From the NCBI GenBank assembly GCA_022661535.1, contig JAKULF010000011.1:1178001-1242000 (forward strand): a stretch of 64,000 nucleotides of DNA, read 5' to 3'. The position numbers were made by a program, and so were the translations under genes. This DNA is from Eutypa lata (lineage: Eukaryota; Ascomycota; Sordariomycetes; Xylariales; Diatrypaceae). How positions within the stretch are numbered: the stretch's first letter is position 1; each line of letters begins with the position of its first letter. Of the stretch, positions 23,761-35,644 are shown piece after piece. Under the pieces are notes generated by a model, which saw nothing but the letters and a program-made list of their open reading frames with translations, had not been told where the DNA came from and made no database searches.

Positions 23761-24780
23761 TGTTGTTATTATTAATATCGCAGCCCGATGGCCTGTCGAG
23801 TAAGGTGATAGTTGGTGTGTAACTGGTGTGATTGAAGATCTAGCTTCTATGTAGTGACCCCAGCCCGGGAACTACGAGGCTTATCAAGAGCTATAGAGGC
23901 TAGAGCTTCATGTTGCTCCATAAGTTTGATTAGCCTGGCTACACAGCCACATGGGGCTGTTCCCTATTTTAAGTACTTATCTACTTATGTAAGTAATTCA
24001 GTTCTGATGAAGTTTACAACTAACAATTTAGACAGATTCTGAACTTGAAGTAATTCGATAAGTATACTTAGAGGCATTAAAGAATATGATATTCTTTTAG
24101 TAAAATTTCATAAATCCGGAGCTTCTCAGAATGAGTGGAGTATCTTCCTTACATGTAGGTAGCTCATAGAGCTATAGGGAGCTCTAAACGTTTTATCTTC
24201 TGATATATTGTAGTAAGCTTTACCTCCTATTCTAATACAAATTAGTCTACGATATCGATATTTTACTAAAGCTGTCGACGAAGTGTTGACTATAGTATTA
24301 AATGTTGCCTAGTGTACTTACGACGTCTTCATGGCCACCACTCGGCTGGGTGGACACGGAGATCGGGATAGTCGGGGAACGGGTGGCAGTGCTGCCAGTA
24401 GTCAATGCACAGCACGCACCCGTCAGCGTCACCAAACACCACAACCTATTAAGTTGCCATTCCTGTCATCTTCCAATGGCAGCAGTACGGCCGCTGTACT
24501 GCCGCGGAACCCGAGCGTTAATTCGCTGAGCCTCTCGCAAGTATGACTGCGCATTTTAAAACGTGCCGGAAGCCGATGCCATGTATTGGGCACCGCCTCT
24601 TGGCAACAGATAGAAAGAAATACAATTATCCCTTGGCCCATTAACTACTTGATGATATAAACAAGTGTCTATATATGACCCATCCTTATATTTTGTTGGT
24701 TCAAGATTGTATTCGCGTGCTACTTTTTTCGTCTTCTAAAATAACTAGCTGGTAGAAGCTTTACATAACGAAAGACAGCC
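23761..24780. other. Divergent promoter region, no gene
   Basis: This lies between the minus-strand acidic-tail gene and the plus-strand SYLF gene. It contains a moderately AT-rich part (about 23980-24300) and only short unsupported frames. Confidence 0.4.
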
Positions 24781-26255
24781 ATGAAACAAGCCGAAGAACA
24801 GCAACAGTTCCCACCTCCGCCTATCGCCCAAGACCTGGCCGGCGTGCCCACTCCACCACCTTCAGAACCTCCTCCCCCGTATTATCCCCCACCGCCAACA
24901 TCGTATGCTGAATACGAGGCCGGTCTTGCGGAAAAGGACCACGAGCCAAGACCAGCTCTCCCGCCACGTCCCGGCAACCTTCAATCACACTCTGTCCCAT
25001 CTCTTTCGTCGACCAGCCAGAGAGGGTCTTCAGCAGATAGCACGGATGGAAAATCGTCAACGTCAACGTCAAAGTCAAAGCCTACCTTCAATGAGCGCAT
25101 GTATAAATGGACCACCAAAGCTGCCGGCCCCATCAACAAGCTTACCAACAAGCTCGGCTCCGAGGCGTGGTGGCCCACCGCGCTGGATAAGGAATGTGAC
25201 AAGTGCGCTAGGATACTGAAGAGTTTTGTTCGTATGTCTTCCTTCCCATGTTCTATAACAACTCCAACTTCACATTTCATTTCCATCTCATTTGGCAGAT
25301 CGGAAGAGACTACCTATAGAACCGAGAGTTTGCTCACATCTTCCCAGGCGATGGCTTCTACACCGACGACTCAGCATACCCACAGCCCTCACCCGGCAAC
25401 GCGGTGAACCCGGGGCCCAAGCCCCGAGCGCAGCCCCCACCATCGCCGTCCCCCAGCGACCCGAGCAAGACGAAGTCGAACCGGAAGACGCTGGTGAAGA
25501 TCCCGCCCGAGGCGATCGCGCGGGCGCGGGGTCTCGCGATCTTCACGACGTTCCGGACGGGGGGCCCGCACATCGGCGGGACGGGCGGGTCCGGGGTGGT
25601 GCTAGCGCGGCTGCCCGACGGGTCGTGGAGCCCGCCGTCGGGCATCCTCCCGAACTCGCTGTCCGTCGGCCTCATGTTCGGCCTCGACGTCTACGACTGC
25701 GTGTTCGTGCTGAACACGCAGGCCGCCGTCGACACCTTCATGCGCAAGGCGCGCTTCTCCATGGGCGGCGACCTCTCCGTGGTCGCGGGCCCCGTCAGCG
25801 CCGGCGCCGTCCTCGAGTCCGACTTCAAGTCCGACGAGCCCGTGTGGAGCTACGTCAAGTCGCGCGGCTTCTTCGCCGGCATCCAGGTCGACGGCACCGT
25901 CGTCGTGGCGAGGCCCGATGCGAATGGCGCTTTCTACAGCGAGAAGGGCATCACGCCCGAGCGGATCCTCAGGGGCGATGTTCCGTACCATGGGCAACCC
26001 GGGCTGCTCGCCGAGGACGGGTCCCGCATGTGGCCTGAGGGCGCGGCGAGGCTGATGGCTGTTGTGCAGGACGCGGGGGGCGGTAGGGCGGACCCGGGGC
26101 TGTTGGCTGAGGTGGGGAGGGGTTCGCCTACGCCGGGTGATATGGCGTGGTCTACTGGTGGTGGTGGTGAAGGGAGCACAAGTGCAGGTGGGGTTGGGGA
26201 GGGCAGTGCAACGGAGGACAAGCAGGGTGGAAGAAAGTGGTTTGGCAGTCGGTGA
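24781..26255 (+). CDS. SYLF-domain (Ysc84/SH3YL1-like) lipid-binding protein
   Basis: Two exons (24781-25231 and 25348-26255, intron 116 bp) give 452 residues. The N-terminus is proline-rich (PPPPYYPPPP). The SYLF domain begins near residue 130 (WWPTALDKECDKCARILKSF), continues after the intron with DGFYTDDSAYP, and includes IPPEAIARARGLAIFTTFRTG, GSGVVLARLPDGSWSPPS and GLMFGLDVYDCVFVLNT. Family members bind phosphoinositides and link membranes to actin during endocytosis; in yeast Ysc84 and Lsb3 do this together with an SH3 domain. Here no SH3 domain is present and the C-terminal 60 residues are Gly/Ser-rich. GC content is very high across exon 2, which produces long false frames on the other strand. 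Confidence 0.9.
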
Positions 26256-26609
26256 TAATTAAGTACCTAACTAGTTGATTCGTTATTTACGAGATACCCA
26301 ATTGGTGGAAACTCCATAATGTTACCTTGGTGATGTTTTAGATTATTGACATGACAAACTACGGCTATCAACGACCGTTTCTAAAGGGATTATTTATGTA
26401 TGTTGATATGTAGGTATACGTAGTATTATAGAGAGAAAGTGGGCCTAATAAGTTTAGGTAACTGCATGTAGGTATGTAATAAGCCTCAGTTGCCCCTCTT
26501 CTGCTGACAGGACTTCGAAGGAGCTCTGGCTCCAGTCGTGCTATGCCTCCGTCTAACTATATTTCTGTTGGCCTCTTTTCCACTGTGACTTGAAGATAGC
26601 ATAGTTGCG
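26256..26609. other. Short intergenic region
   Basis: This contains the 3' end of the SYLF gene and the promoter of the next HET gene. No coding or repeat signal was seen. Confidence 0.4.
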
Positions 26610-28523
26610 ATGGAATGGCACGATTCGTCGTGTCGTCGACTTGATCTTGTGTCGTTTGGAGGGACTGACACATGCCTAAGCTGCGGGTCGTTTGGCGAGC
26701 CTACAACGCCCCCTAAAATCCTGCCACCAATAAAGCACCGCTCCGAAATCAGAATATTACAGATTCAGCCGGGAGAGCCTGGAGATGAAGTCCACTGCTC
26801 TGTTTCCGCCCGCAACTTATCGATCAGGCCAGATTATGAGGCTATCTCTTATACTTGGGCAGATGAATCCATGGATGCCACGAAATCCAAGACTATATTC
26901 ATGTCAACACAGGCTTTCCGTGTCACACGCAACTGCGAAGATGCTCTACGCGCTGTACGCAGAAGCGATATGCCACGAGATGTTTGGATTGATGCCGTTT
27001 GCATTGACCAGGACAATGTTGATGAGCGAGGCCATCAGGTCCAGCTTATGGATCAAATATATTCTATGGCTGACAAAGTTCTGATATACCTTGGTGAACC
27101 AACGCATAGGATAAATATATTCCTGGAAACATTGCTATATGGAGGGAGCATCCCAGCAGCCATAAAGGATCAGTGGCTTGCCGACTTCAGATCTGGGGCC
27201 CAAGAACTACTTGATAGGAGATATTTCAGTCGAATCTGGGTGCTCCAAGAGATAACCCTGGCCAGAAAAGCAGATATCGTCATAGGCCGCTATATCGTAC
27301 CTTGGAATTTGTTTCGTTCCCAACTCTACCGGTTCATGGAATATGAATTCCTCCCTTCTACCACCTTACCACCGGCACTTGTTTTTGACTACCGCGTATA
27401 TTCCACCCCCAACCAACTGTTAGCTCTTTTAGACCTCGCTCGGAGATGCGATGCTCATGACCCTCGAGATAAGGTTTATGCGCTGTTGGGACTAGCACTG
27501 GATGCTGCCCAGGATGGGTTCGTAGCAGACTATAATCTAAATGTCCAACAGGTCTACAGCAATGTGGCTACGTACCTATCGCACAAGCATGGCTGGGCCC
27601 CATTGCTACTGAGGGCTGGCCCGCCCCGGCAATCGATTCCCGGTCTGTACCCTTGGGCACCGGACTGGAGCCGATCATCAGATATCGATGACAGCGATTT
27701 CTTTGAAGGACTCCAGGGATATCTGGGCACGGAGCCAGTAAATTTATGGATATCAACATCAACAAGTACCGACCGGCCGCACCAAGTGTACGACATATAT
27801 GAGCGCAATACCTCTGGTCGGACCTTTAATTTCTTAGAAAGTGGATGGCTCGAATCAATTCTGAATTCCCCCAATTTGCCTTCGAGGTCCACGGCACGAG
27901 CTCCCGTGGGCCAAAAACAGCAGATATTCAGCACCGACCTTCCGGATCTGTACTTTGTGTTTCGAAAGACACCTGACGGGATATTCTTTGATTTACTGAG
28001 TCGGGCCCTTCGCATTAGCCGTCAATTAGTATATACTGATTATGAAATGGTGCTCGGCAAAACCCAGGAAAGCAAGGGAAACGAGGGCATTGTTGACGTG
28101 CATGTAATATATCCGCGTGGGATATTATCCTTATTTCCGGTGGAAAGCGTTGCTGGTGCTTTCCCAATGTCCCACGTGGAAATGGCCGACTTCTTGGACG
28201 GGGTTTTTGAGTTTTCGCCAAAGCCGCCGTCGCCATGGGAAGACATAAGGGTTTCTCTTCGCAGATGGACTGTTGGGCCTATTGATGAACATCATACTAG
28301 TCGATGGATGACGCTATCGGCTCTTAAGAGAATGGAACAGACCCTCGAGAAAAAAGATGCAGTTTGGCTAAAGAGCTTTGGGGAGAATGCCAAGGAATCA
28401 TTCCCTGATATAGATGAAGAGATGCTCCTACGTGTGCTAAATAAAGCATTATGGAAGTATATTGTATGGAGACATCTGGTACATAAGCAAACTGTCGAGA
28501 CTGATTTGAAAGATGTCAGGTAA
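26610..28523 (+). CDS. HET-domain (heterokaryon incompatibility) protein
   Basis: This is a single exon of 637 residues. The N-terminus has a Cys pair (CLSC, 22-25) that may be part of a small metal site. The HET domain spans about residues 75-215, with YEAISYTWAD (77-86), DVWIDAVCIDQDN (124-136), QIYSMADKVLIYLGE and RIWVLQEI (208-215). The spacing is that of the canonical family, unlike the split copy at 17-22 kb. The remaining 420 residues contain helical segments and the typical 'CDAHDPRDKVYALLGLA' element near residues 285-300 that follows the HET domain in many fungal members. Its role is inferred to be non-self recognition or programmed cell death. No repeat domain (WD40, ankyrin) is attached. 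Confidence 0.88.
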   Translation: MEWHDSSCRRLDLVSFGGTDTCLSCGSFGEPTTPPKILPPIKHRSEIRILQIQPGEPGDEVHCSVSARNLSIRPDYEAISYTWADESMDATKSKTIFMSTQAFRVTRNCEDALRAVRRSDMPRDVWIDAVCIDQDNVDERGHQVQLMDQIYSMADKVLIYLGEPTHRINIFLETLLYGGSIPAAIKDQWLADFRSGAQELLDRRYFSRIWVLQEITLARKADIVIGRYIVPWNLFRSQLYRFMEYEFLPSTTLPPALVFDYRVYSTPNQLLALLDLARRCDAHDPRDKVYALLGLALDAAQDGFVADYNLNVQQVYSNVATYLSHKHGWAPLLLRAGPPRQSIPGLYPWAPDWSRSSDIDDSDFFEGLQGYLGTEPVNLWISTSTSTDRPHQVYDIYERNTSGRTFNFLESGWLESILNSPNLPSRSTARAPVGQKQQIFSTDLPDLYFVFRKTPDGIFFDLLSRALRISRQLVYTDYEMVLGKTQESKGNEGIVDVHVIYPRGILSLFPVESVAGAFPMSHVEMADFLDGVFEFSPKPPSPWEDIRVSLRRWTVGPIDEHHTSRWMTLSALKRMEQTLEKKDAVWLKSFGENAKESFPDIDEEMLLRVLNKALWKYIVWRHLVHKQTVETDLKDVR

Positions 28524-29365
28524 TCAGGGAAAGGGGGTTCTCAATTGAATTCTATATAATGCCTAATCGTGCTTGTAGGAAATGTTCGATTGTTGCACAT
28601 ATGTAATTGGCTCTCTAGCTATGAATATCGAGATACAATACTTAAAGTTGCTATATGTCCCAACTGAAATGCTGTACTCATCATGAGTCATAATGATATT
28701 TTCTGTAGTAGCATATGGATATGATAGTTAATGTATACCAATTATGAACACGTGCTACTTGATCTTGAAATAAACCATTTGTTTTAGAAACGAATACAGT
28801 GAGAACCAGAGGCTCACCTTTTATCACTGAAGCCTGGAAAGCCCATCCCTGACTTTTTCCAACGACTGAAATGTGCCAGTAGGATGAACGAGTACAGTGA
28901 ACTATATGTTCCTTATGGTAGCAGGCTTTGGTCAAAGGTCTCATATCAAGACGTAGAGTCTAGACTAGCACAGTACTGGGTAGCCATAACTGGCTGTGAC
29001 TGATTCTACTTGCACTCACTCTATATGTTAGGTTGTTTCTACGTAGATCCTGGCTACGACAACTGACCCATCTCAAATGTGGTGCTACCAACCTAGGCTA
29101 ATATCGCTAATCCGGCTCTAAAGACAATTGAAACTACACAAGTTCGATATTACGAACTTACCAAGCTATTGGTAGTTTCAGGCATGGTGGCTAGAGCCTA
29201 CTAGTCACGTTTGGTCAAAGTTACATTAAGATAAACCAACAAGTAGGTAATATGCGGGCTAATGATGTACCTGCATTTTTGCATAGATGTCTCTGGATAC
29301 AAACTTGACAAGACTTGATCTGGTAATCTATATCTTGCCCTTTTGTGTCCCCGCCCTTAATGATC
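28524..29365. other. Intergenic region, no gene seen
   Basis: The region between the HET gene and the small secreted-protein gene is fairly AT-rich and has no supported frame. Confidence 0.4.
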
Positions 29366-29724
29366 TCACCAACAAAAAACAACCTTAATCTCGCCTTCCG
29401 GATCACTGTGAATCGAAGCACCGGTGTTAAAAAGTTTTCCCCCAGTGATATTGAAAGCACAGGCACTGGTAACCTCAACCACTTTGAGGTATCTTAGATT
29501 CCCTCCATACGGCTCTGGTAGGTACTGGATCGAATTGTCATCCGGGCCTTCGATTGAGGTGCATCCACCATTTTTGGCACCTAGCAAGATCATATCAGCA
29601 AGTTACCCTGGAAAGAAATAGCTACGACAAAATTATAGTAAGAGGTTCACTCACATATGTCAAGTCGATAGCCGAAGGTAGCAAGACTGCTGGCAAGGAG
29701 AGCGAGTAGCGTAGATGAACGCAT
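29366..29724 (-). CDS. Small secreted cysteine-containing protein
   Basis: Two exons (29724-29655 and 29580-29366, intron 74 bp with GTGAGT donor and GCTAG acceptor) encode 94 residues. The first 18 residues (MRSSTLLALLASSLATFG) form a classic signal peptide. The mature chain is about 76 residues with four cysteines (ICAKNGGC, SACAFN and a C-terminal FCW), enough for two disulfides, and one N-glycosylation site (NIT). I recognise no family. Size, secretion and paired cysteines resemble fungal effector candidates or small antimicrobial proteins. The Cys before the intron is made by joining T and GT across the splice, which supports the model. Confidence 0.65.
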
Positions 29725-30221
29725 CGTGAAAGTTTTTAGAAGGTAGAGTGTAATTTGGAGAAGTGTATGTGAAGGCTTTTGGGGAACTGTTGTATGGCGA
29801 GCGGCAGGCAGAAGTGATGAGGACGGAGAAAGTCAATTCAACAAGATGGATGACCTTCACTAGGTAATATATATACTTTTCTCATCAATATGCTCCGTGT
29901 GAATTCGCTTCTCTTAACCCTGTTGGCCTAAACTCCAAAACATTGAACGTCAGATCTAGGTCAAATTACCCTGACACAACTAGGTACCTGACGTGTTGTA
30001 ATTTAATGTGCTCATTATTACAGCTAGGTAGGGGTCCAGCAGTGTATCAAGCATTTATCCTTACCATACAATCCACAAAGAGAAATAATAAGAGAAGGCA
30101 CAAACTCAAAATAGGTAACACGAAAACTTTGGGACGATGAAGATAAATTTCCGAAATGATTACGGCCGAACGTGCCATTGGGTTAAACTACACACCAAAT
30201 TACGGCACAACAAACAAACCA
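29725..30221. other. Intergenic region, no gene seen
   Basis: This is the promoter side of the small secreted-protein gene and the 3' side of the GNAT gene. No other signal was seen. Confidence 0.35.
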
Positions 30222-30881
30222 TCAAGTCCCCAAGCCCCTCAAAGCCTCCCACTCCTCCTCCAGCATCCCAAAATGCACCTTATCGTGCCACTGCCGATCA
30301 TGCCAATGCGCCTTGCGGCTGCGGCCCTCATCCACGAACCCAAGCCGCCGGTACAGGCGCAGCGCGCGCTCGTTGTAGGCCACCGTGCTGAGCTCGACGC
30401 GGTGGTAGCCCCCGAACCGGAACGCCCAGTCTAGGGCCCAGTTGAGCGCCTCCCCGCCGTAGCCCTGCCCCTGGTAGTCGGCTGCCAGCGAGATGCCGAT
30501 GCCGATCGACCGGTGCTGGGCTTGGCTTGCTGGTGGGTCGCCGGCCCAGCCGAGTACTACGTAACCGATAGGTTGCGGCTGCGACGACAAGACCTCTGCC
30601 CACATGTGTACTCCTTTTGCGTTGGATGGGTCGAAAAATGAAGATGGGGGAGGCAATAAGTAGATCATCACGGCGAGAGTTGACTTGGCTAGGTTCTCGG
30701 CCACCCATTCTGCATTTGCCCTGCTTCTTGGCTTGATCATCGAAAGGTTAGACAGGGCTGAATTGACTGGGTCATTCTCAGTAAAGCTGTAGAGGAAATC
30801 CCTATCTTTCTCATCGTTCTCAAAAGCCCGGTATACTAGGCGTTTAGATTGAAATACCTTTGCGAGATCGTCGGTAATCAT
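30222..30881 (-). CDS. GNAT-family N-acetyltransferase
   Basis: This is a single exon of 219 residues from the ATG at 30881 (MITDDLAKVF). The frame is open to an earlier ATG at 30929, but the extra 16 residues add nothing conserved. The acetyl-CoA binding motif is clear (DYQGQGYGGEAL, the Q-x-x-G-x-G/A pattern), followed by the family's NERALRLYRRLGFVDEGR helix-strand pair. The layout is that of RimJ/RimL-type acetyltransferases, which modify protein N-termini, amino acids or small molecules. The substrate cannot be read from sequence. The protein is probably cytosolic, since no signal peptide is visible. The 3' half is GC-rich. Confidence 0.85.
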   Translation of the reverse strand: MITDDLAKVFQSKRLVYRAFENDEKDRDFLYSFTENDPVNSALSNLSMIKPRSRANAEWVAENLAKSTLAVMIYLLPPPSSFFDPSNAKGVHMWAEVLSSQPQPIGYVVLGWAGDPPASQAQHRSIGIGISLAADYQGQGYGGEALNWALDWAFRFGGYHRVELSTVAYNERALRLYRRLGFVDEGRSRKAHWHDRQWHDKVHFGMLEEEWEALRGLGT

Positions 30882-30929
30882 GATGAACGGGAGGATACTA
30901 TGTTGTTTAAAGAGTATAAGTCTTGTCAA

Positions 30930-31442
30930 ATGTATAAGAACAATAGGGGCAGAACCGGTGATTTATAAGGAACTGAGGGGTGACTCAGACATGTGGTTGT
31001 ATTGCATGGAAATGGACCTATAGATAGAAGCCCGGTGGGTGGAGTAGCTCCACTACCGATGTGTATGATATGGTGTGATCATTCCCAAATCCAAATAGCT
31101 CCAGGCTCGAGCCACCAAACACTGGCTCCCCGGGGTTTCGAGCCCCTATTCCTTAGTATATAACATGCTGAAATAAACCAAACCAGAACCAAATAGATAC
31201 GAGGAGATGATTCTGCCATGCAAAAGAGTTCTACAAGGGAAGAAGAGGCTAGAAGCCTCGAGTTCACTGAATGTAAAGAGCCAGTCCGGCAATTTCACAT
31301 CGGAATAAATTAAGGAGTTGGAAACGTAATATTCAATTTTACTTGCTACCTCTGTATCTCCCTTACAGGAATTTGCGCACTACCTCCCTTGCTAAACAGT
31401 CTGGTATCTCCAATGGGTGTACTGTAGCCAACAATTTGTACT
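30930..31442. other. Intergenic region, no gene seen
   Basis: This is the upstream side of the GNAT gene and the downstream side of the cysteine-rich gene. A GGGG/CCCC stem near 31125-31145 looks superficially like a tRNA arm but no tRNA can be folded around it. Confidence 0.35.
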
Positions 31443-32519
31443 TCAAGCACCCAGGAGAACCATGGTCCACGCGATGACGAAAGCAAAACCGAAAGCCAAA
31501 CCGAATGCGCACGATTCCAGTGATGGCCAGCTCGAAGATCCGAAACCGGGCCGAACACCCCTGAGACCCTGGCTCTGCGCCACCTCGCCGAACTTGATTG
31601 TCGTGACAGTGATGGCATCAGGGAATTTGGTTTCAGTGATAGTGGTATCGCCGGAGGCCTTAGTCGTTAGACCAGTGCTGATCTGAGGAGGCACATTGGT
31701 GATGTCTAGGGACGATATGATCATAGTCGGCGCTGTCGGTAATATCGATATGCCGGTGCTGGATGGTAGGCTCGGCTGCAGACCCGGAGCCGCAAAATAC
31801 ACGTCTACACACCCCTGAGGCGAGCAATCTGTGCCCTCAGCACAGCACCCGCCGCCTTGCTCTTTGCTGCAGGGGACCGTGAACTCGACACACGTGGCAG
31901 GCCTTTCTTCTGTCACTTCACACGGATCGTCGTCTCCGCAGCAGACGATTCCCGAGGGGGAGAATTCTGTTGCGTAGCAGGCTAGCTTGACGGGACAGCA
32001 GATAAACTAGAAATTGTCAGCTTGACTTCAATGAAGAACGACTGGGTTCCAGTGGAGGAGGGGTTGTTGGGCGAGAATGGGGAAACTAACTGGTTGAGAG
32101 TATTTCTCACAGCTATTTTGCTGGTCACCACAGAATTCAAACGACCGACCCCGCCTTGTGCCATCCCGAGTCGCGTTTGCCGAAAGTCCTAAGCTGGAGG
32201 AAGCTACGGTGGGGATTTGTACGCCTGTCCCGAGTGCTCCTTTGCTGTTGAAAAAAGGCGTGCTGGAGTTTTTAGAGGCTGTTACTGAATGATAGATCCC
32301 ATACACAAGGCCGGCAAGTATGATAATTACAATAGAACCCGTGATGCTGCTTATGACGACCCAGCGTAGTACTGGATGGTTTGGGAACAGACACTAGCGG
32401 TGCCAATTGAACCAGGCTTTAGGACTCTTCTTGTCAATGTTCCATGTTTCGTGTGGGTGAGAACTGCATTGACATTGGTGTTGTCGCAAAGATATTACAG
32501 AGCCATTCACTTGGACCAT
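31443..32519 (-). pseudogene. Cysteine-rich GPI-type surface protein with in-frame stop
   Basis: Two exons (32519-32091 and 32006-31443, intron 84 bp) form one continuous frame from the ATG at 32519 to the stop at 31443, except for a TAG at 32394-32396 (codon 42). After the TAG comes a transmembrane segment (SIVIIILAGLVYGIYH), a Ser/Asn-rich stretch, then about 14 cysteines with CC pairs (ICCPVK, IVCCGDDDPC, GGGCCAEG), a Thr/Ser-rich region and a C-terminal hydrophobic tail of GPI-signal type. No ATG lies between the stop and the membrane segment, so downstream re-initiation would lose it. The stop could arise from CAG or TGG by one C-to-T or G-to-A change. Alternatives are an unseen 5' exon that starts after the TAG, using the CGCTAG as a splice acceptor, or a sequencing error. 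Confidence 0.55.
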
Positions 32520-33332
32520 CGTGAATAATATTCGTTGTAACGGAACTCCTGGAAGGGCATGTAAGGTATATGAATATCAGTATATGAAAATGTCATTAGG
32601 TACTTAAGTAGGCGTAGTGAATTAGGAAGTTGAGGATACTGTTATGAAATATTATGGAAGCACGGGGGTTCAGAGATGCATATAAAGACAAACGACATCA
32701 AGATATATTTCACGGGTATCACTTCACTATGCGTACAATGCCGTCAGTTTTAAACTTAAAATGGTAACTGCGATACCATTGGCTCGTATGATGACTACCT
32801 TACATATGTAATAAAATACCATGTTTTGATTATAGAAGCTTGAGGAGGAACGACCAGTTATCAACAATGCCTGACTTAATGAGTCCAATATTACGCACAG
32901 TGTTATCAGGTTGTATGCATGGGTGATGGACAGCCGACGAATGGCGAGATGCGTCAGTTAAGCACATACTAAACGCCCTTTAGCACTAGTATATAAAGTA
33001 ACTGATATCTCCGTTGAATGGGTATACGAAACAAGCATAATTGAACGATAAGAGACGGGATACTGCGTTATTACCGGTATCTGACCTCCAATATAAATAG
33101 ATCATAAATAATAAGGATGCATGGTTATCTGCGTTCATGATAAGCTCCTGCATTGCATGAGCGAGGTTACATTGACTGATAGCGAATGACGCGGGGCGTG
33201 CAGATCAGGGCGGATATCAGCGATAGCTCGGTCATCTTTTAAGTACCACCACAACCTGCACCGCTCCGTCCGAAGCACAATCCCCCCAACATGTAAGACA
33301 GACCTTATTATCTCATAATAATAGCAGCAGTG
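32520..33332. other. Divergent intergenic region, no gene
   Basis: No coding signal was seen. The region separates the minus-strand cysteine-rich gene from the plus-strand MFS gene and would hold both promoters. Confidence 0.4.
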
Positions 33333-35152
33333 ATGGCCGCCGTTCAAAGTCATGTCGTAGTCGACGAGTCGCTCGTGCCGGGGACGGTGCACCTCGTCGA
33401 CCTCGAGCACACGATGGCCACGCGCCACGCGAAAGACCACCAGGATATCGTCTTGGTCCCGACGCCCTCGGCAGATCCGGAGGACCCCCTCAATTGGAAT
33501 CCGAAGCGAAAGTATCTCGCTTTGGCATGCGCCCTGCTCTACACCTGGTTCAATGGGATAGCTCTCTCCGTGGTTTACTCAGTACTCGTACCACTGTCCG
33601 AGGCGTTGTCGGTGTCCGAAGCAAACCTGAATGCCGGAACAGGATATGTGAGCCGTTCTCAAAGCCGTACATGATTCAATGCTAACACGAGTTGGGCCAG
33701 ATGTTCCTTCTCCTAGGTTGGGGTCTGCTATTCTGGCAGCCATTCGCACTCCAATACGGCAAGCGTCTGACGTACTTGATTTCGCTATCGACCCTGACGG
33801 CGGTTACTGTGTGGGGACCGTTTGCGCAGGGTGATGGGCAGTGGATTGCAAACCGAGTTTTGATCGGTTTCTTCGCCGCGCCGTGGTGAGTCACGCAACC
33901 CGTGGAGCTGTCTCTATATTGCTGGGAAGGCAAATGACTGATACCTGGTGAATTAGTGAGGCACTTCCAGAAACGACCATTGCGGACCTGTTCTTCGCTC
34001 ATGAGCGAGCTACATACATGGGGTGGTATGCGTGGGCGTTGGCTGGCAGTAATTTCTTTGCCCCTATCATCTGTGGGTTCATCAATGATGCTATGGGGTA
34101 CAAGTGGGTGTTCTACTTCCCTGCCATATTCTGCGCCGTCACCTGGGTCTTCCTCTTCTTCTTCATGGAGGAGACGAATTACGACCGCGCGACCGTGGGC
34201 GTCGTGACTACCCTAGCTGGAAGTGAACGAGTCGTGGGGAACAGTGAAGAAGAGAAGGCGGCCGAAGACGGGAGCAGGGTAGCTTCCCCTGTGGATGGCC
34301 CTGAACCTGCTCGGTATGCAGGGAAACCCAAGAGTTTCTGGCAGCGCATGTCGATTCTGGACAAACCTAGACCCTTTATGATGCATTATCGTGCCTGGCA
34401 ATCCTTGAAGCTTTTGTCGTGGCCAGTTGTGTTCTACTCTGGCTTCAGCTATGGTACATACCTGATATACTTCAATATCCTGAACGCGACAAGCTCAATT
34501 ATACTGGGAGGACCGCCATATAACTTCAAACCAGCTATGGTTGGGCTCACCTACATCTCATGTATGATAGGTGTCACCGTTGGGTAAGTGAGCTCCCTCC
34601 ATAGTACTACTACCTCTAGTTTCTAACAGCGCATTCAGGTCACTCTTTACAGGTGTATTCTCTGATTACTTCATCATCCGCCTCGCCCGGCAGAACAAGG
34701 GCATCTCGGAGCCGGAACACCGGCTGTGGTTGTTCGCCGTGTCTACGCTCGTGATCCCTGCGTCCCTGATCCTCTGGGGCGTGGGCGCCGCGCACGAAGT
34801 TCACTGGTTTGGACTGGTGTTTGCGATGGGGACGACCGCGTTCGCGAATACAATGGGTATAACGCTCTCCGTGTCGTACATGATCGACACCTACCGCGAC
34901 ATATCGGGTGATGCTTTGACGACGTGCATAGTGATTCGGAACACGATGTCCTTTGCTATCGGGTACGGCATCACTCCTTGGCTGCAGAATCTTGGATATC
35001 AGAATTGTTTCGTCAGTGCGGCATTTGTAGGCTTGGCTATCTGCAGTGTGTTCTTGGTTATGATCAAGTGGGGTAAACAATTCAGGGAGATGAAGAGAAT
35101 CGAGTATTGGCGTGAAGTTAGCAAGAGGATCGAACTTGGATTGGTGCATTAG
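33333..35152 (+). CDS. MFS transporter (DHA1-type), 12 membrane helices likely
   Basis: Four exons (33333-33647, 33701-33885, 33957-34583, 34639-35152) give 546 residues; the introns are 53, 71 and 55 bp. The start is the ATG at 33333. The protein begins with a cytosolic tail ending in [13 protein letters not shown], a motif typical of fungal DHA1 transporters, and then enters the first helix. Later elements include [34 protein letters not shown] (signature region of the first half), a charged central loop (34200-34330) and six more helices. Members export drugs, polyamines or other small molecules by proton antiport at the plasma membrane. The substrate is unknown. All exons join cleanly, so it is intact. 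Confidence 0.88.
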
Positions 35153-35644
35153 GTTTGTGCAGTTTTAGAAAGACTTTCCTGCCTGAAGCTGCGTCACGTA
35201 TAAGGGGCTAAATTGGTTCTAGAGGTTCTAGGCTTCCCGTATGGGCAATCTAGTTATATAGCGATGTAATGGCATTGGTATTTGTAAAGGTTATCATTCC
35301 TGTATCGGAAGCTTGGAAAGGGAGAACTAATTATATATAGTAACTAAGTTTATATCATTCGAACCTGGGTCTTTTATCATGAACTAATGGCAAACATCGA
35401 ATGCCGTTTTAGAGAAGATCGGTTTGCTTCGGCACTTCTAGGAGAGAAGCCTCAGCTATGCGGCCTATGGACCGATCAATAATAGACGTGAAATATTGAA
35501 CTGAACCCCTCACACCCGCAAGGCAGACAACGAGGCACAGCAAGGCTCACTCTTATTCTCCACATCTTGAATTGCGTCTTATCCCCCTCTCAATATTTCT
35601 TGCATCTTCTTTACTTGTATAATCGGTGCAATGCTAATGAAGCC
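35153..35644. other. Intergenic region, no gene seen
   Basis: This contains the end of the MFS gene and the promoter of the following long gene. No other signal was seen. Confidence 0.35.

Noticed and set aside
25292..26038. 248-codon arginine-rich frame in the SYLF gene region
   Set aside because: It is a GC-rich shadow of the SYLF exon in another frame; the SYLF frame carries all conserved motifs.
31120..31150. tRNA-like arm GGGG-TTTCGAG-CCCC
   Set aside because: No acceptor, D or anticodon arms can be placed around it on either strand.
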